64,000 nt of DNA from DASUFZ01 sp035541475 (GTDB lineage Bacteria > Myxococcota_A > UBA9160 > SMWR01): assembly GCA_035541475.1 (NCBI GenBank), contig DATKND010000093.1:1-64000 (forward strand), written 5' to 3'. Shown here piece after piece: positions 44,164 through 52,240 of this stretch. The notes beneath the pieces were generated by a model that made no database searches, had not been told where the DNA came from, and saw only the letters and a program-made list of their open reading frames with translations. Made by a program: the position numbers and the translations under genes. Numbering within the stretch: the stretch's first letter is position 1; each line of letters begins with the position of its first letter.

Positions 44164-45173
44164 CCGCACGCGAGAGCGCGGCCCCGCGCACGGCGTCCGT
44201 CTGGCAGCGCGCGCTGCCCTGGCTCGTGACCTTCGTCTGTTTCACCTACCTGTATTTCCAGATCGACCGCCAGGCCGCGCGCCAGGGCCAGAGCGCCTTC
44301 GGCCTGCTCGCGCACGTCTTCTCCACCGTCCACTGGCTGCGCTGGCTCGCGCTGATGATTCCGTACTCGGCCTTCTTCTTCCTGATCGACTCGCTGGTCG
44401 TGTGGCGCGTCGTCTCGTGGTTCGACGCGCGCGTGTCGTACGCAAGCATCCTGCCGATCCGCGCGTCCGCCTACATCATCTCGATCCTGAACGAGCAGGT
44501 CGGCAAGGGCGCGATGGCCGTGTACCTGAATCGGCGCGACGGCGTGCCGGGCTGGCAGGTCGCCTCGAGCATGCTCTTCATCATGTTCTGCGAGTTCTAC
44601 TACCTGCTCACCTGGGGCACGCTCGGCACGTGGCTCCAGTGGGACCGCGTGCCGCCCGTCTTCCACCAGCTTCCGGCGATCGCCGTGGTGGCGGGCGCCT
44701 TCTTCGTCGGCTGGGTCGCGTTCTTCCGCGGCGCGATCGCGCCGAACGTGCGCCTGCGCGATCGCGAGATCTTCCACGCCTTCCGCCGGGCGAGGCCCTG
44801 GCAGTACGGCGTCGTCGTGCTGCTGCGCTCGCCCGCGCTGCTGGCCGGCGTCTTCGTCTACACGCAGGCGCTGCATCTCTTCGGTGTCGACGCGAGCTAC
44901 CGCGAGCTGCTCGGCTACCTGCCGATCATCTTCTTCGGCGCCGCGATCCCCGGTCCCTTCCGCGCGATCGCGGTCGCGATGTGGCCGCTGCTCTACCCCG
45001 ACCGCGCCGCCGAGATGACCGCCTTCGGCCTCGTGCAGCACAACTTCTTCGTCTTCTTCAACGCGGCGATCGGCCTCTGCTTCCTGCGCCGCGCCAACCG
45101 CGATCTCTTCGAGTCGGGCGGGTTGGTCAGCCCGACGCGCGCAGCAGCGCCCACCACGCGACGAGCGGAGTGA
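44160..45173 (+). CDS. Flippase-like integral membrane protein (LPG synthase TM/UPF0104 family-like)
   Basis: A 337-residue protein with about eight hydrophobic segments: WLVTFVCFTYLYFQID, ALMIPYSAFFFLIDSLVVW, LYLLTWGTLG and others. The polar residues and the SILPIRASAYIISILNEQVGKGAMAVYL segment resemble the lysylphosphatidylglycerol-synthase-like membrane domain, whose members translocate lipids. It is coupled to the NAD(P)-binding protein gene by ATGA, and its 3' end overlaps the convergent membrane-protein gene by 47 bp. Confidence 0.65.
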   Translation: MTARESAAPRTASVWQRALPWLVTFVCFTYLYFQIDRQAARQGQSAFGLLAHVFSTVHWLRWLALMIPYSAFFFLIDSLVVWRVVSWFDARVSYASILPIRASAYIISILNEQVGKGAMAVYLNRRDGVPGWQVASSMLFIMFCEFYYLLTWGTLGTWLQWDRVPPVFHQLPAIAVVAGAFFVGWVAFFRGAIAPNVRLRDREIFHAFRRARPWQYGVVVLLRSPALLAGVFVYTQALHLFGVDASYRELLGYLPIIFFGAAIPGPFRAIAVAMWPLLYPDRAAEMTAFGLVQHNFFVFFNAAIGLCFLRRANRDLFESGGLVSPTRAAAPTTRRAE

Positions 45174-45621
45174 CGATCGCGGCGAGGCACGCAGCGAACG
45201 CGGCCTTGAAGCCGATGAAGGACCACAGGGCGAGGCCCGCGGAGCCGGAGAGCGCAAGCGCCGCGACGACCGGCAGCGCGGCGAGCACCACGCTGGCCGC
45301 GCCGAGCAGCGCGCCGCGCGATAGCGGCGAGCGTCGCGACCACGAGGACGGCGTCCGATCGGCTTCCGACAGGCGCGGGATGCGGCCCTCCGCGACCTGA
45401 CGGGCGACGAGCCGGGTGACGATCAGGCAGGTGAGGAACGGCAGCAGGAAGGCGGTGACCAGCGTGTCGCCCGCAACGCTCGACCCGCCCCAGAGCGGCA
45501 CGTGCGTCACGGAGCGGAAGAGCAGCCACGCGATCGCGCCGTTCAGCGCGAAGTTGAAGGCGGCCGCGCCGACGCCGTTGTCGACGAGCAGGAGCCTCCG
45601 GTGCGCGGCCGAGAGCGCCAT
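45127..45621 (-). CDS. Integral membrane protein of unknown function
   Basis: A 164-residue protein with four predicted membrane segments (around 14-34, 49-70, 104-124 and 136-158). I do not recognise a family. It resembles small four-helix permease-like proteins of Gram-negative bacteria. It is transcribed with proS downstream on the same strand order, since proS (45629) ends just before it; the proS stop and this start are seven bases apart, so co-transcription after proS is likely. Confidence 0.6.
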   Translation of the reverse strand: MALSAAHRRLLLVDNGVGAAAFNFALNGAIAWLLFRSVTHVPLWGGSSVAGDTLVTAFLLPFLTCLIVTRLVARQVAEGRIPRLSEADRTPSSWSRRSPLSRGALLGAASVVLAALPVVAALALSGSAGLALWSFIGFKAAFAACLAAIVTPLVAWWALLRASG

Positions 45622-45628
45622 GATTGCT

Positions 45629-47356
45629 CTAGACGCCCGGTGAGAACGAGCGCTCTTCGAGGATCGACTCCGCGACTGCGTCGGCGGCCTTGCGGACGTC
45701 GATGCTATGCGAGCTCTTCGTCTTTCGCCGCGTGATCTCGACCTTGCCCTCTTCGAGACCCTTCGGCCCGACGGTGATGCGGTACGGGAAGCCGATCAGG
45801 TCGGCGTCCTTGAACTTCACGCCGGGGCGCTCGTCGCGGTCGTCGAGCAGCACGTCGATGCCCTGCGCGCGCAGCGCGTCGTAGATCGCGCCGGCCGCGT
45901 CGCTCGTCGCCGGCTGCTTCGGATTTACGACCGTGACGACCGCCTCGAAGGGCGCGATCGCGAGCGGCCACACGATGCCGTCGGCGTCGTGGCAGCGCTC
46001 GACCACCGCCGCCATCGCGCGCTCGATGCCGATGCCGTAGGAGCCCATCACGATCGGACGCGAGGCGCCCGCCTCGTCGAGCACCTGCGCCCCGAGCGCC
46101 TCGCTGTAGCGCGTTCCGAGCTTGAAGATGTGGCCGACCTCGATCGAGATCTCGATCTTGAGGGGCGCGTCGCACATCGGGCAGGGCTCGCCGGCCTTCA
46201 CCTCGCGAAGGTCCAGCCAGCGCGAGACCCGCAGGTCGCGCGCCACGTCGACGCCGCGCAGGTGGAAGTCGTCGCGGTTGGCGCCCGTCACCATGTCGCG
46301 TCGGCTCTCGAGCGCCGGGTCCGCCAGGATCTGGAGCCGCTGCACGCCGACCGCGCCGAGACTCCCGGGTCCGGCGCCGAGCGCCGCGCGGATCTCGGCC
46401 TCGCTCGCCGGGCGCAGCTCGCGCGCGCCGGTCCCGTCGAGGAGCTTCTGCTCCGAGAGCGCGTGGTCGCCGCGCAGCAGCACGAGCGCGGGCGTTCCGT
46501 CGAGCAGGTACACGAGCGTCTTGATCTGGCGCTCGGCCGGCGCGCCGCCGCTCATCCGCGCGAGCGCCTCGATCGTGCGGACTCCGGGCGTGGCGAAGGG
46601 CTCGGGCGCGGCGAGCCCCGGGCCGTCCGACTGCGCGGGCAGCGCCGAGGTCGCCTTCTCCACGTTGGCCGCGTAGCCGCAGCTGCCACAGCAGGCGATG
46701 CGGTCCTCCCCCGCGGCCGACGGAACCATGAACTCGATCGACGCGGAGCCGCCCATCGCGCCGACCGACGCCTCCACCGCCAGGGTGTCGAGCCCGCAGC
46801 GCAGGAAGATGCGTCGATACGCCTCGAAGTGTCGCTGAAAGGCGCGGTCGAGACCGGAGGCGTCGAGGTCGAAGGAGTAGGAGTCCTTCATCGTGAACTC
46901 GCGCACGCGCAGCAGCCCCGACTTCGGGCGCGGCTCGTCGCGGAACTTGGTCTGGATCTGGTACCAGATCTGCGGCAGCTGCTTGTAGCTCCGCAGCTCG
47001 GTCGCGATGGCGGCGAAGACCTCTTCGTGCGTCATGCCGAGTGCGATGTCGGCTCCCTTCCGGTCGACCAGCCGGAACATCTCCTCGCCGACCGAGGTCC
47101 ACCGGCCCGAGCGCTGCCAGAGCTCCGCGGGGTGGAGCGCGGGGAGCCGGAACTCCTGCGCGCCGATGGCGCCCATCTCGTGGCGGACGATCGCGACGAC
47201 CTTCAGCCACACGCGCTGCCCGAGCGGCAGCAGCGAGTATGCGCCCGACATCAGCTGGCGCACGAACCCGGCGCGCACGAGCAGCTTGTGGCTCACCGCC
47301 TCGGCGTCGGCGGGCTCGTCGCGCAGGGTGGGAAGGAAGGACTCGCTCCAGCGCAC
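45629..47356 (-). CDS. proS: Prolyl-tRNA synthetase, bacterial type
   Basis: A 575-residue class II synthetase that charges tRNA-Pro. It shows motif 1 (GAYSLLPLGQRVWLKVVAIVRHEM), motif 2 (KFRDEPRPKSGLLRVREFTMKDSYSFD), the editing insertion between motifs 2 and 3 (residues 220-400), motif 3 (IVMGSYGIGIERAMAAV) and the C-terminal anticodon-binding domain. The GTG start matches the family start. It is complete and of ordinary length. Confidence 0.97.
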   Translation of the reverse strand: MRWSESFLPTLRDEPADAEAVSHKLLVRAGFVRQLMSGAYSLLPLGQRVWLKVVAIVRHEMGAIGAQEFRLPALHPAELWQRSGRWTSVGEEMFRLVDRKGADIALGMTHEEVFAAIATELRSYKQLPQIWYQIQTKFRDEPRPKSGLLRVREFTMKDSYSFDLDASGLDRAFQRHFEAYRRIFLRCGLDTLAVEASVGAMGGSASIEFMVPSAAGEDRIACCGSCGYAANVEKATSALPAQSDGPGLAAPEPFATPGVRTIEALARMSGGAPAERQIKTLVYLLDGTPALVLLRGDHALSEQKLLDGTGARELRPASEAEIRAALGAGPGSLGAVGVQRLQILADPALESRRDMVTGANRDDFHLRGVDVARDLRVSRWLDLREVKAGEPCPMCDAPLKIEISIEVGHIFKLGTRYSEALGAQVLDEAGASRPIVMGSYGIGIERAMAAVVERCHDADGIVWPLAIAPFEAVVTVVNPKQPATSDAAGAIYDALRAQGIDVLLDDRDERPGVKFKDADLIGFPYRITVGPKGLEEGKVEITRRKTKSSHSIDVRKAADAVAESILEERSFSPGV

Positions 47357-47404
47357 GCGGCTCTCCTCGTCGAGTCGCGCGACGGTAGCGCGAGCGCGCG
47401 GGGG

Positions 47405-48298
47405 TCAGGACGCGATCGCGACGCCGAGCCTCGGCTTGCACGCCTCGAAGGCTTTGCGGAGGCGCTGGAACACCGGTCCCGCGCCGCCGGCGCCGATGTG
47501 CTGGCCGTCGAGCGAGCGGACCGGCACGAGCCCGCCGACGCCGCTGCCGGTCAGGAACACTTCCGCGGCGGCGAAGAGGTCGAAGCGGCCGAGCGAGCGC
47601 TCGGCGGTCGCGATGCCCTGCTCGCGCGCGAGCTCGAGCACGGTCGCGCGGTTGATGCCCTCGAGCGCGCCGTCGCTCCCGGGCGGCGTCCACAGCGCGC
47701 CCTCGCGCACCGCGAAGACGTTGGCCACGGCGGCCTCGGCGACGAGTCCCTCGCGGTTCAGCAGCAGTGCATCGTCGGCTCCCTGGCGGCGCGCTTCGCC
47801 CTTGGCGAGCGCGTTGTTCAGGTAGTTGAGGCTCTTCACGCGCGGGTCGAGCACGTCGGGCGGCGGGCGCCGCACGCTGGCCGTCACGAGGTCGACGCCC
47901 GCGCGCCGCTTCTCCTCGGGATAGATCGCGACGCGATCGACCACGCAGATCACGCGCGGTCGCGGGCAGCTCGTCGGATCGACGCCGAGCGCGCCGTCGC
48001 CGCGCGTGACGATCAGGCGGACGTACGCCTCGGAGCCGCCGTGCGCGCGCGCGGTCGCGAGCACGACGTCGCGAATCGGCGGGATGCCGCCCGGCAGCTC
48101 GAGTGCCAGCGCGCGCGCGCCGGCCGCGAGCCGCTCGAGATGGCGATCGAGGCGGAAGACGCGGTCGCCGTAGATGCGCATGCCCTCGAAGAGCCCGTCG
48201 CCGTAGAGCAGGCCATGGTCGATCACGGGGATGCGTGCCGCCGACAGGTCGACCAGCTCGCCGTCGAGCCACACCATCCCGCTGCCGTCGCCGCTCAT
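47405..48298 (-). CDS. Class IV PLP aminotransferase (branched-chain amino acid/D-amino acid/ADC-lyase type)
   Basis: A 297-residue fold-type IV enzyme: VIDHGLLYGDGLFEGMRIY at the N-terminus, the PLP lysine in RVKSLNYLNNALAKGEA, and EAAVANVFAVREGALWTPP and EVFLTGSGVGGLVPV further on. It could be a branched-chain aminotransferase, a D-amino acid aminotransferase or aminodeoxychorismate lyase; short family members are hard to tell apart by eye. It is coupled by ATGA to an IclR-type regulator gene directly upstream, so a catabolic rather than housekeeping role is possible. Confidence 0.85.
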   Translation of the reverse strand: MSGDGSGMVWLDGELVDLSAARIPVIDHGLLYGDGLFEGMRIYGDRVFRLDRHLERLAAGARALALELPGGIPPIRDVVLATARAHGGSEAYVRLIVTRGDGALGVDPTSCPRPRVICVVDRVAIYPEEKRRAGVDLVTASVRRPPPDVLDPRVKSLNYLNNALAKGEARRQGADDALLLNREGLVAEAAVANVFAVREGALWTPPGSDGALEGINRATVLELAREQGIATAERSLGRFDLFAAAEVFLTGSGVGGLVPVRSLDGQHIGAGGAGPVFQRLRKAFEACKPRLGVAIAS

Positions 48299-49053
48299 CG
48301 CTCGTCCTCCCGCGCGCGGCCTTCGAGCCGCGCTCCGATCCCCGCCGCCGCGGCGCGCATGCGCCGCGCAGTCGCTTCGCGCCCGAGCGCGTCGACGCGC
48401 GCGGACGGCGCCGCCACCACCACCGAGCCGCAGAGCTCTCCGCGCGCGAACACGGGAGCCGCCACGACCGACATGCCGGGAATCCACTCGTCGCGGTTCT
48501 CGGCGAAGCCCTGCGCGCGCACGTCTTCGACCTCCCGCTGCAGCGCTCGGCGCGTGGTCGACGTGCGCGGCGTGAAGCGCTCGAGCGGACCCGCCGGCAG
48601 CGCGACCCGCTCCGGCGCGAAGGCGAGGAAGAGCTTGCCGACCGCAGTCGCGTGGACGGGAACCGATTCGCCGATGCGCGGCGCCACGCGCAGGAAGCCC
48701 GTGCCCTCGGCCTTGTCGAGGACGTAGAGGCGGCCGCCGCGCGCGCCGACCAGGAAGACCGTCTCTCCGGTCGCCTCGGCCTCGCGCTCCAGGGTCTCGC
48801 GCGCGGCCGCGACCAGGGGCTCTCGGTCGAGCGCGCCGAGCCCGAGCGCGACGAGACCGATTCCCGGCTGATAGCGACCGCGTTCGTCTCGTTCCACCAG
48901 GCCGCGGCGCGTGAGCGTCGCGAGGAGTCGATGTGCGCTCGACTTCGGCAAGCCGAGCGCGCGCCCGAGCGCGGTGACACCGAGCGATGACGGGGCGCCG
49001 CGAAGGGCGAACAGGACGTCGACGGCCTTCTCGACGCTGGTGAGGGCTTTCAC
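48295..49053 (-). CDS. IclR-family transcriptional regulator
   Basis: A 252-residue regulator with an N-terminal winged helix (SSLGVTALGRALGLPKSSAHRLLATLTRRGLVERD) and a C-terminal GAF-like effector domain (VPVHATAVGKLFLAF, then GFAENRDEWIPGMSVVAAPVF). IclR proteins control catabolic genes in response to small carboxylic acids. It starts GTG and is the promoter-proximal gene with the aminotransferase gene. The AT-rich region directly upstream carries inverted repeats likely to be its operator. Confidence 0.88.
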   Translation of the reverse strand: MKALTSVEKAVDVLFALRGAPSSLGVTALGRALGLPKSSAHRLLATLTRRGLVERDERGRYQPGIGLVALGLGALDREPLVAAARETLEREAEATGETVFLVGARGGRLYVLDKAEGTGFLRVAPRIGESVPVHATAVGKLFLAFAPERVALPAGPLERFTPRTSTTRRALQREVEDVRAQGFAENRDEWIPGMSVVAAPVFARGELCGSVVVAAPSARVDALGREATARRMRAAAAGIGARLEGRAREDER

Positions 49054-49073
49054 GTGCGGGCTTGCCTCTCCGA

Positions 49074-49112
49074 ATGTTCCTATATACAGAACATGATTCT
49101 CAAATATGGAAC
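49074..49112. promoter_or_regulatory. Inverted repeats upstream of the IclR gene, probable operator
   Basis: ATGTTC and GAACAT flank nine bases (49074-49094), and a further GGAAC at 49108-49112 pairs with the GTTCC at 49076-49080. The region (CTATATACA and following) is markedly A+T-rich for this window, which suits a promoter on the minus strand. IclR proteins often bind such spaced palindromes and repress their own genes. Confidence 0.5.
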
Positions 49113-49162
49113 GAACCGTACCACGCGGGTCGAGCCCGGTTCAAGGACGAGAGGTCCGGACG

Positions 49163-49200
49163 CCCGCCGCAAGCCGCCGCAGGCGAGCGGAGAACAGAAC
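49163..49200 (+). repeat. Dispersed hairpin element, copy E, degraded
   Basis: The 3' part of the element is recognisable: GCCGCAGGCGAGCGGAGAACAG corresponds to the second hairpin and the tail start of the other copies. The first hairpin is weak and the GACCCGG end is missing. It abuts the stop codon of the FIST gene, on the opposite strand. Confidence 0.5.
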
Positions 49201-50348
49201 TAGCTGTCCACCAGAGCGAGTACGCCTGTATACGTGAGCAGCTCGGGTCGGCTCGCGACCGGGCCGATCTCACACGAGCCGAAGAGACCGAGCAGCGGCA
49301 CGCCGCCGAAGCTCTCTTCCAGGTACGCCGCCTCGAGACCGGACACGCCGAAGAACGGCGCGCCGCGTGCGCAGCAATCGAAGTAGAGACCGAAGGCGGG
49401 TCGCGGCTCCCGCAGCGATGCCAGCATCGCCTTCAGGTCCTCGCGCGCGCTGGCCGGATCGCGCCGCACGAACGCGACCTGATCGCCCACGCCGAGCGCC
49501 TCCGGAATCGCGAGGGCGCGTTCCTCGATCGCGAAGCCCGCGATGTTCCGGACCACGTAGCCGCCGGGCGCCAGCGGATCGCGCGGATCCCGCGGCAGCG
49601 CGGCGAGCACGAAGGCCGCGGCTCGCCGTAGGTCTTCCGCGAGCGGCCCGCGGGCCACCTCGCGGTAGACATCGAGCGCGGGCCTGCCATCGAGCTCGAG
49701 GATCCAGTGCCCCTGCGTGCGCGTGACCGTGAGCAGCGGCGAGCCCGGGCGGCAGGCCTGGGTCACGCCGACCCGCGGCGGACGCGCGCCGCGGAGGACC
49801 AACGCCGCCACGGCGTTCGACGCGACGTCGCGCCCGCACCACTGCAGCGGCGGGTCGGAGCCGAGGAGCGCGGCTCCCGCCCCGACGACCTGTGCAGGGC
49901 CGAGCTCGCGACGCGCCCCTTCGAGCAGCCGCTCGAGGTCGACCGCGCGCGGATCCGGAAGCAGCACGACCAGGTCCTCGGAGCAGGCCGCACCGCCGAG
50001 GTGAAGCGCGATCTCCTCGGCGGCGCCCGCGGAGTCGTCCGGCCCGGTCTCGAGCAGGAAGCCGTGGAGCTCGAGGCCCTCGATCGCCAGCACTCCGACC
50101 GCGCGGCCGCCCTCGAGCTCCTGACCGGCCGCCAGCAGTCCGTGGACCTGCGCTCCCACGACGGTGCGGGTGCCGAGTGCGTCGCAGGCAGCACCGAGGA
50201 GGGTCTTCATGTCGGGACCGTGGTCGGGGGTCGCGAGGAGCAGGGCGCCGTCGGGCTGCAGGCCTCCGGTCAGCGCCGCCCCGACCGCCTCTTCGGCAGC
50301 GGCACGCGCATCGTCCCGGGTCGATACTCCGAGGCCCGCACGAACCAT
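49200..50348 (-). CDS. FIST-domain sensory protein
   Basis: A 382-residue protein made of FIST N (residues 1 to about 205) and FIST C (about 215-365) domains: GVSTRDDARAAAEEAVGAAL and ALLLATPDHGPDMKTLLGAACDAL at the N-terminus, and YFDCCARGAPFFGVSGLEAAYLEESFGGVPLLGLFGSCEIGP at the C-terminus. FIST proteins are thought to bind small ligands such as amino acids. They are often linked to kinases or response regulators, but here the gene is alone. It ends at dispersed repeat copy E. Confidence 0.85.
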   Translation of the reverse strand: MVRAGLGVSTRDDARAAAEEAVGAALTGGLQPDGALLLATPDHGPDMKTLLGAACDALGTRTVVGAQVHGLLAAGQELEGGRAVGVLAIEGLELHGFLLETGPDDSAGAAEEIALHLGGAACSEDLVVLLPDPRAVDLERLLEGARRELGPAQVVGAGAALLGSDPPLQWCGRDVASNAVAALVLRGARPPRVGVTQACRPGSPLLTVTRTQGHWILELDGRPALDVYREVARGPLAEDLRRAAAFVLAALPRDPRDPLAPGGYVVRNIAGFAIEERALAIPEALGVGDQVAFVRRDPASAREDLKAMLASLREPRPAFGLYFDCCARGAPFFGVSGLEAAYLEESFGGVPLLGLFGSCEIGPVASRPELLTYTGVLALVDS

Positions 50349-50541
50349 GGAGGCAGCTTACGGACGGATCTTTCGCGTCGCCTTCGGCGCGTTTGCGCTT
50401 TCGGCCTGCATGGTGCTCGGCTAGAGTGCCGCCTCGGCGCCGTCACCGACCCTCCTCGGCACCGAGCCCCCGGCTCTGATCGGGGGGTCCCAACCCGCCC
50501 CCCGGCTGATCTCCTGGGCGAGTAGAAACCGCCGAAATCCG

Positions 50542-51717
50542 TTGAGGGCGCGATTGGCCGACTTCGAGAGGATCGAGACCCGCGCGGATCTCGATGCACT
50601 CGCTCACGACCTGCTCGCCGAGAAGGTGATCGCGGTCGATACGGAAGCCGACAGCTTCTATCACTACTTCGACAAGACCTGTCTGGTCCAGATCGGGACG
50701 CGTCGGCAGATCTACCTGGTCGACCCGCTCGCGCTCGGCGGACCGGCCGAGCTCGCAGCCCTCGGGCCGATCTTCGCGTCGCCGGAGATCCGCAAGATCT
50801 TCCACGCGGCGGAGTACGACCTCTTCGTGCTCCGGCGGGACTGCGGCTTCCGCTTCGCGAATCTCTTCGACACGATGCTCAGCGCGCAGATCCTCGGCTA
50901 CTCGTCGGTCGGCCTGTCGAGCCTGACCCAGCAGCACTTCGACGTGAACCTGCCGAAGGACGAGCAGCGCTCCGACTGGTCCACGCGGCCGCTGACACAG
51001 AATCAGCTCAGCTACGCCGCGGCCGACGTCCTGTACCTGATCCCGCTCGCGGAGCTGCTCGTGAAGGAGCTGCGGCGAGTCGGGCGCGAGAGCTGGGCGC
51101 AGGAGGAGTTCGAGGCGCTGGAGCGGCGGGTCTGGCGGGAGCGCGAGTTCGACGAGCTCGGCTACCTCCGCATCAAGGGCGCGCGCAAGCTCGACGCGAC
51201 CGGGCTCGCGATCCTGCGCGAGCTCTACCTGATGCGCGACCAGAAGGCGCGCGAGATCGACCGGCCACCGTTCAAGGTGCTCGGCAACCGCACCCTGCTC
51301 GAGATCGCCGAGCGTCAGCCGCGCAAGATCGGAGAGCTCGCGGAGATCAAGGGGATCACGGACCTGCTGATCCGCCGGCTCGGTCGCGACGCCCTGAACG
51401 CGGTGCGCGCCGGTCGCGCCGAGGAGCACGGGCCGATCCCGAAGCTCCCTTCGAGCGGGCGTCGGCGCATGGACCGGCATGCCGAGCGGCGGCTCGTCGC
51501 TTTGAAGCAGTGGCGCACGCGGCGCGCGGCCGAGCTGGCGATGGATCCCGGCGTGCTGTGTCCGAACTCGACGCTCGAGAGCATCGCGGTGCGGACGCCC
51601 CACGGCGCGCGCGATCTCGCCGGTCAGTCCGAACTGAAGCGCTGGTTCGCGCGCGAGTTCGGGACCGAAGTCGCCGCGGCGCTCGCCGTGGCGGACGCGG
51701 CGCCGCGGGAGGATTGA
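50542..51717 (+). CDS. rnd: Ribonuclease D
   Basis: A 391-residue 3'-5' exoribonuclease of the DEDDy class used in tRNA and small RNA maturation. Catalytic blocks are VIAVDTEADSFYHY, KIFHAAEYDLFVLRRD, and SYAAADVLYLIPL. The C-terminal half has an HRDC domain (QKAREIDRPPFKVLGNRTLLEIAERQP) and a second helical domain. TTG at 50542 is the likely start; a TTG four codons later is also possible. A hairpin with a T run follows its end. Confidence 0.92.
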   Translation: MRARLADFERIETRADLDALAHDLLAEKVIAVDTEADSFYHYFDKTCLVQIGTRRQIYLVDPLALGGPAELAALGPIFASPEIRKIFHAAEYDLFVLRRDCGFRFANLFDTMLSAQILGYSSVGLSSLTQQHFDVNLPKDEQRSDWSTRPLTQNQLSYAAADVLYLIPLAELLVKELRRVGRESWAQEEFEALERRVWREREFDELGYLRIKGARKLDATGLAILRELYLMRDQKAREIDRPPFKVLGNRTLLEIAERQPRKIGELAEIKGITDLLIRRLGRDALNAVRAGRAEEHGPIPKLPSSGRRRMDRHAERRLVALKQWRTRRAAELAMDPGVLCPNSTLESIAVRTPHGARDLAGQSELKRWFAREFGTEVAAALAVADAAPRED

Positions 51718-51734
51718 GCGGAGCCCAGAAAGAG

Positions 51735-51773
51735 CATCCCCCCGCGTGGACCATCCAACGCGAGGGGATGTTT
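51735..51773 (+). terminator. Intrinsic-type terminator after rnd
   Basis: A 13-base inverted repeat with one mismatch (51735-51747 and 51758-51770, loop of ten) is followed by TTT. It begins 18 bases after the rnd stop. The T run is short, so termination may be partial. Confidence 0.55.
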
Positions 51774-52240
51774 CGATCTGGACCGAGGAGGGAACCGAGC
51801 TAGGCGGGGTGCCGTTCTGGGGAAAGCGCCTGTTTGCAGCTCCAGTGCGACTCCTGGTTCCGAGCTCCGTCGAACGTGCGCGCCCGCTTCCGTTCGACCG
51901 ACTCGCACCAGATCGACATGAGCGTTCCCTTCAGCACGAAGCGTGCCATCGGCCCGGTGAACGTCTCGCCGATCGAAGAGACCGTTCTCGAAGCGGAATT
52001 TTTTGGAGCTGCCCGGAATATGGTGCCGCGACAGGCGGCGGCGCTCGACCCGTGGAGACGGCTCCGGGACGGCCGAGCTGGGGGAACATCCGCGAATCCG
52101 AGCGCTTGGGACTGGCGCACCTGTTCATGGCGGTGCCGCTCGAGTTGGCAGATCAACGGTTGAAGGCGGTCGTGAGTCCGACCGCGATCGAGTCGCGCGC
52201 AGACGACGGACCGCATTGCGCTCCGGGGTATGCTCGGCCC
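51774..52240. other. Gene-poor stretch of unusual composition between rnd and pepP
   Basis: No credible gene is visible in these 467 bases, the longest such gap in the window apart from the region around the glycosyltransferase remnant. Base composition is lower in G+C than around it and includes a TTTTTT run at 52001-52006. A 49-codon frame on the minus strand (51800-51949, starting MARFVLKGTL) resembles the first strand of a YCII-type domain and then loses the resemblance; at most it is a remnant. The segment may be decayed sequence from an acquired gene. Confidence 0.5.

Noticed and set aside
45705..48980. A minus-strand frame of about 1091 codons and a plus-strand one of about 1006 codons
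   Set aside because: Both are shadows of proS, the aminotransferase and the IclR gene in other frames. No domain can be read in them.
50347..50424. A 25-residue frame (MEAAYGRIFRVAFGAFALSACMVLG)
   Set aside because: It ends with a lipobox-like ALSAC but is too short for a lipoprotein and lacks a ribosome-binding site. It starts on the complement of the FIST start codon; chance is more likely.
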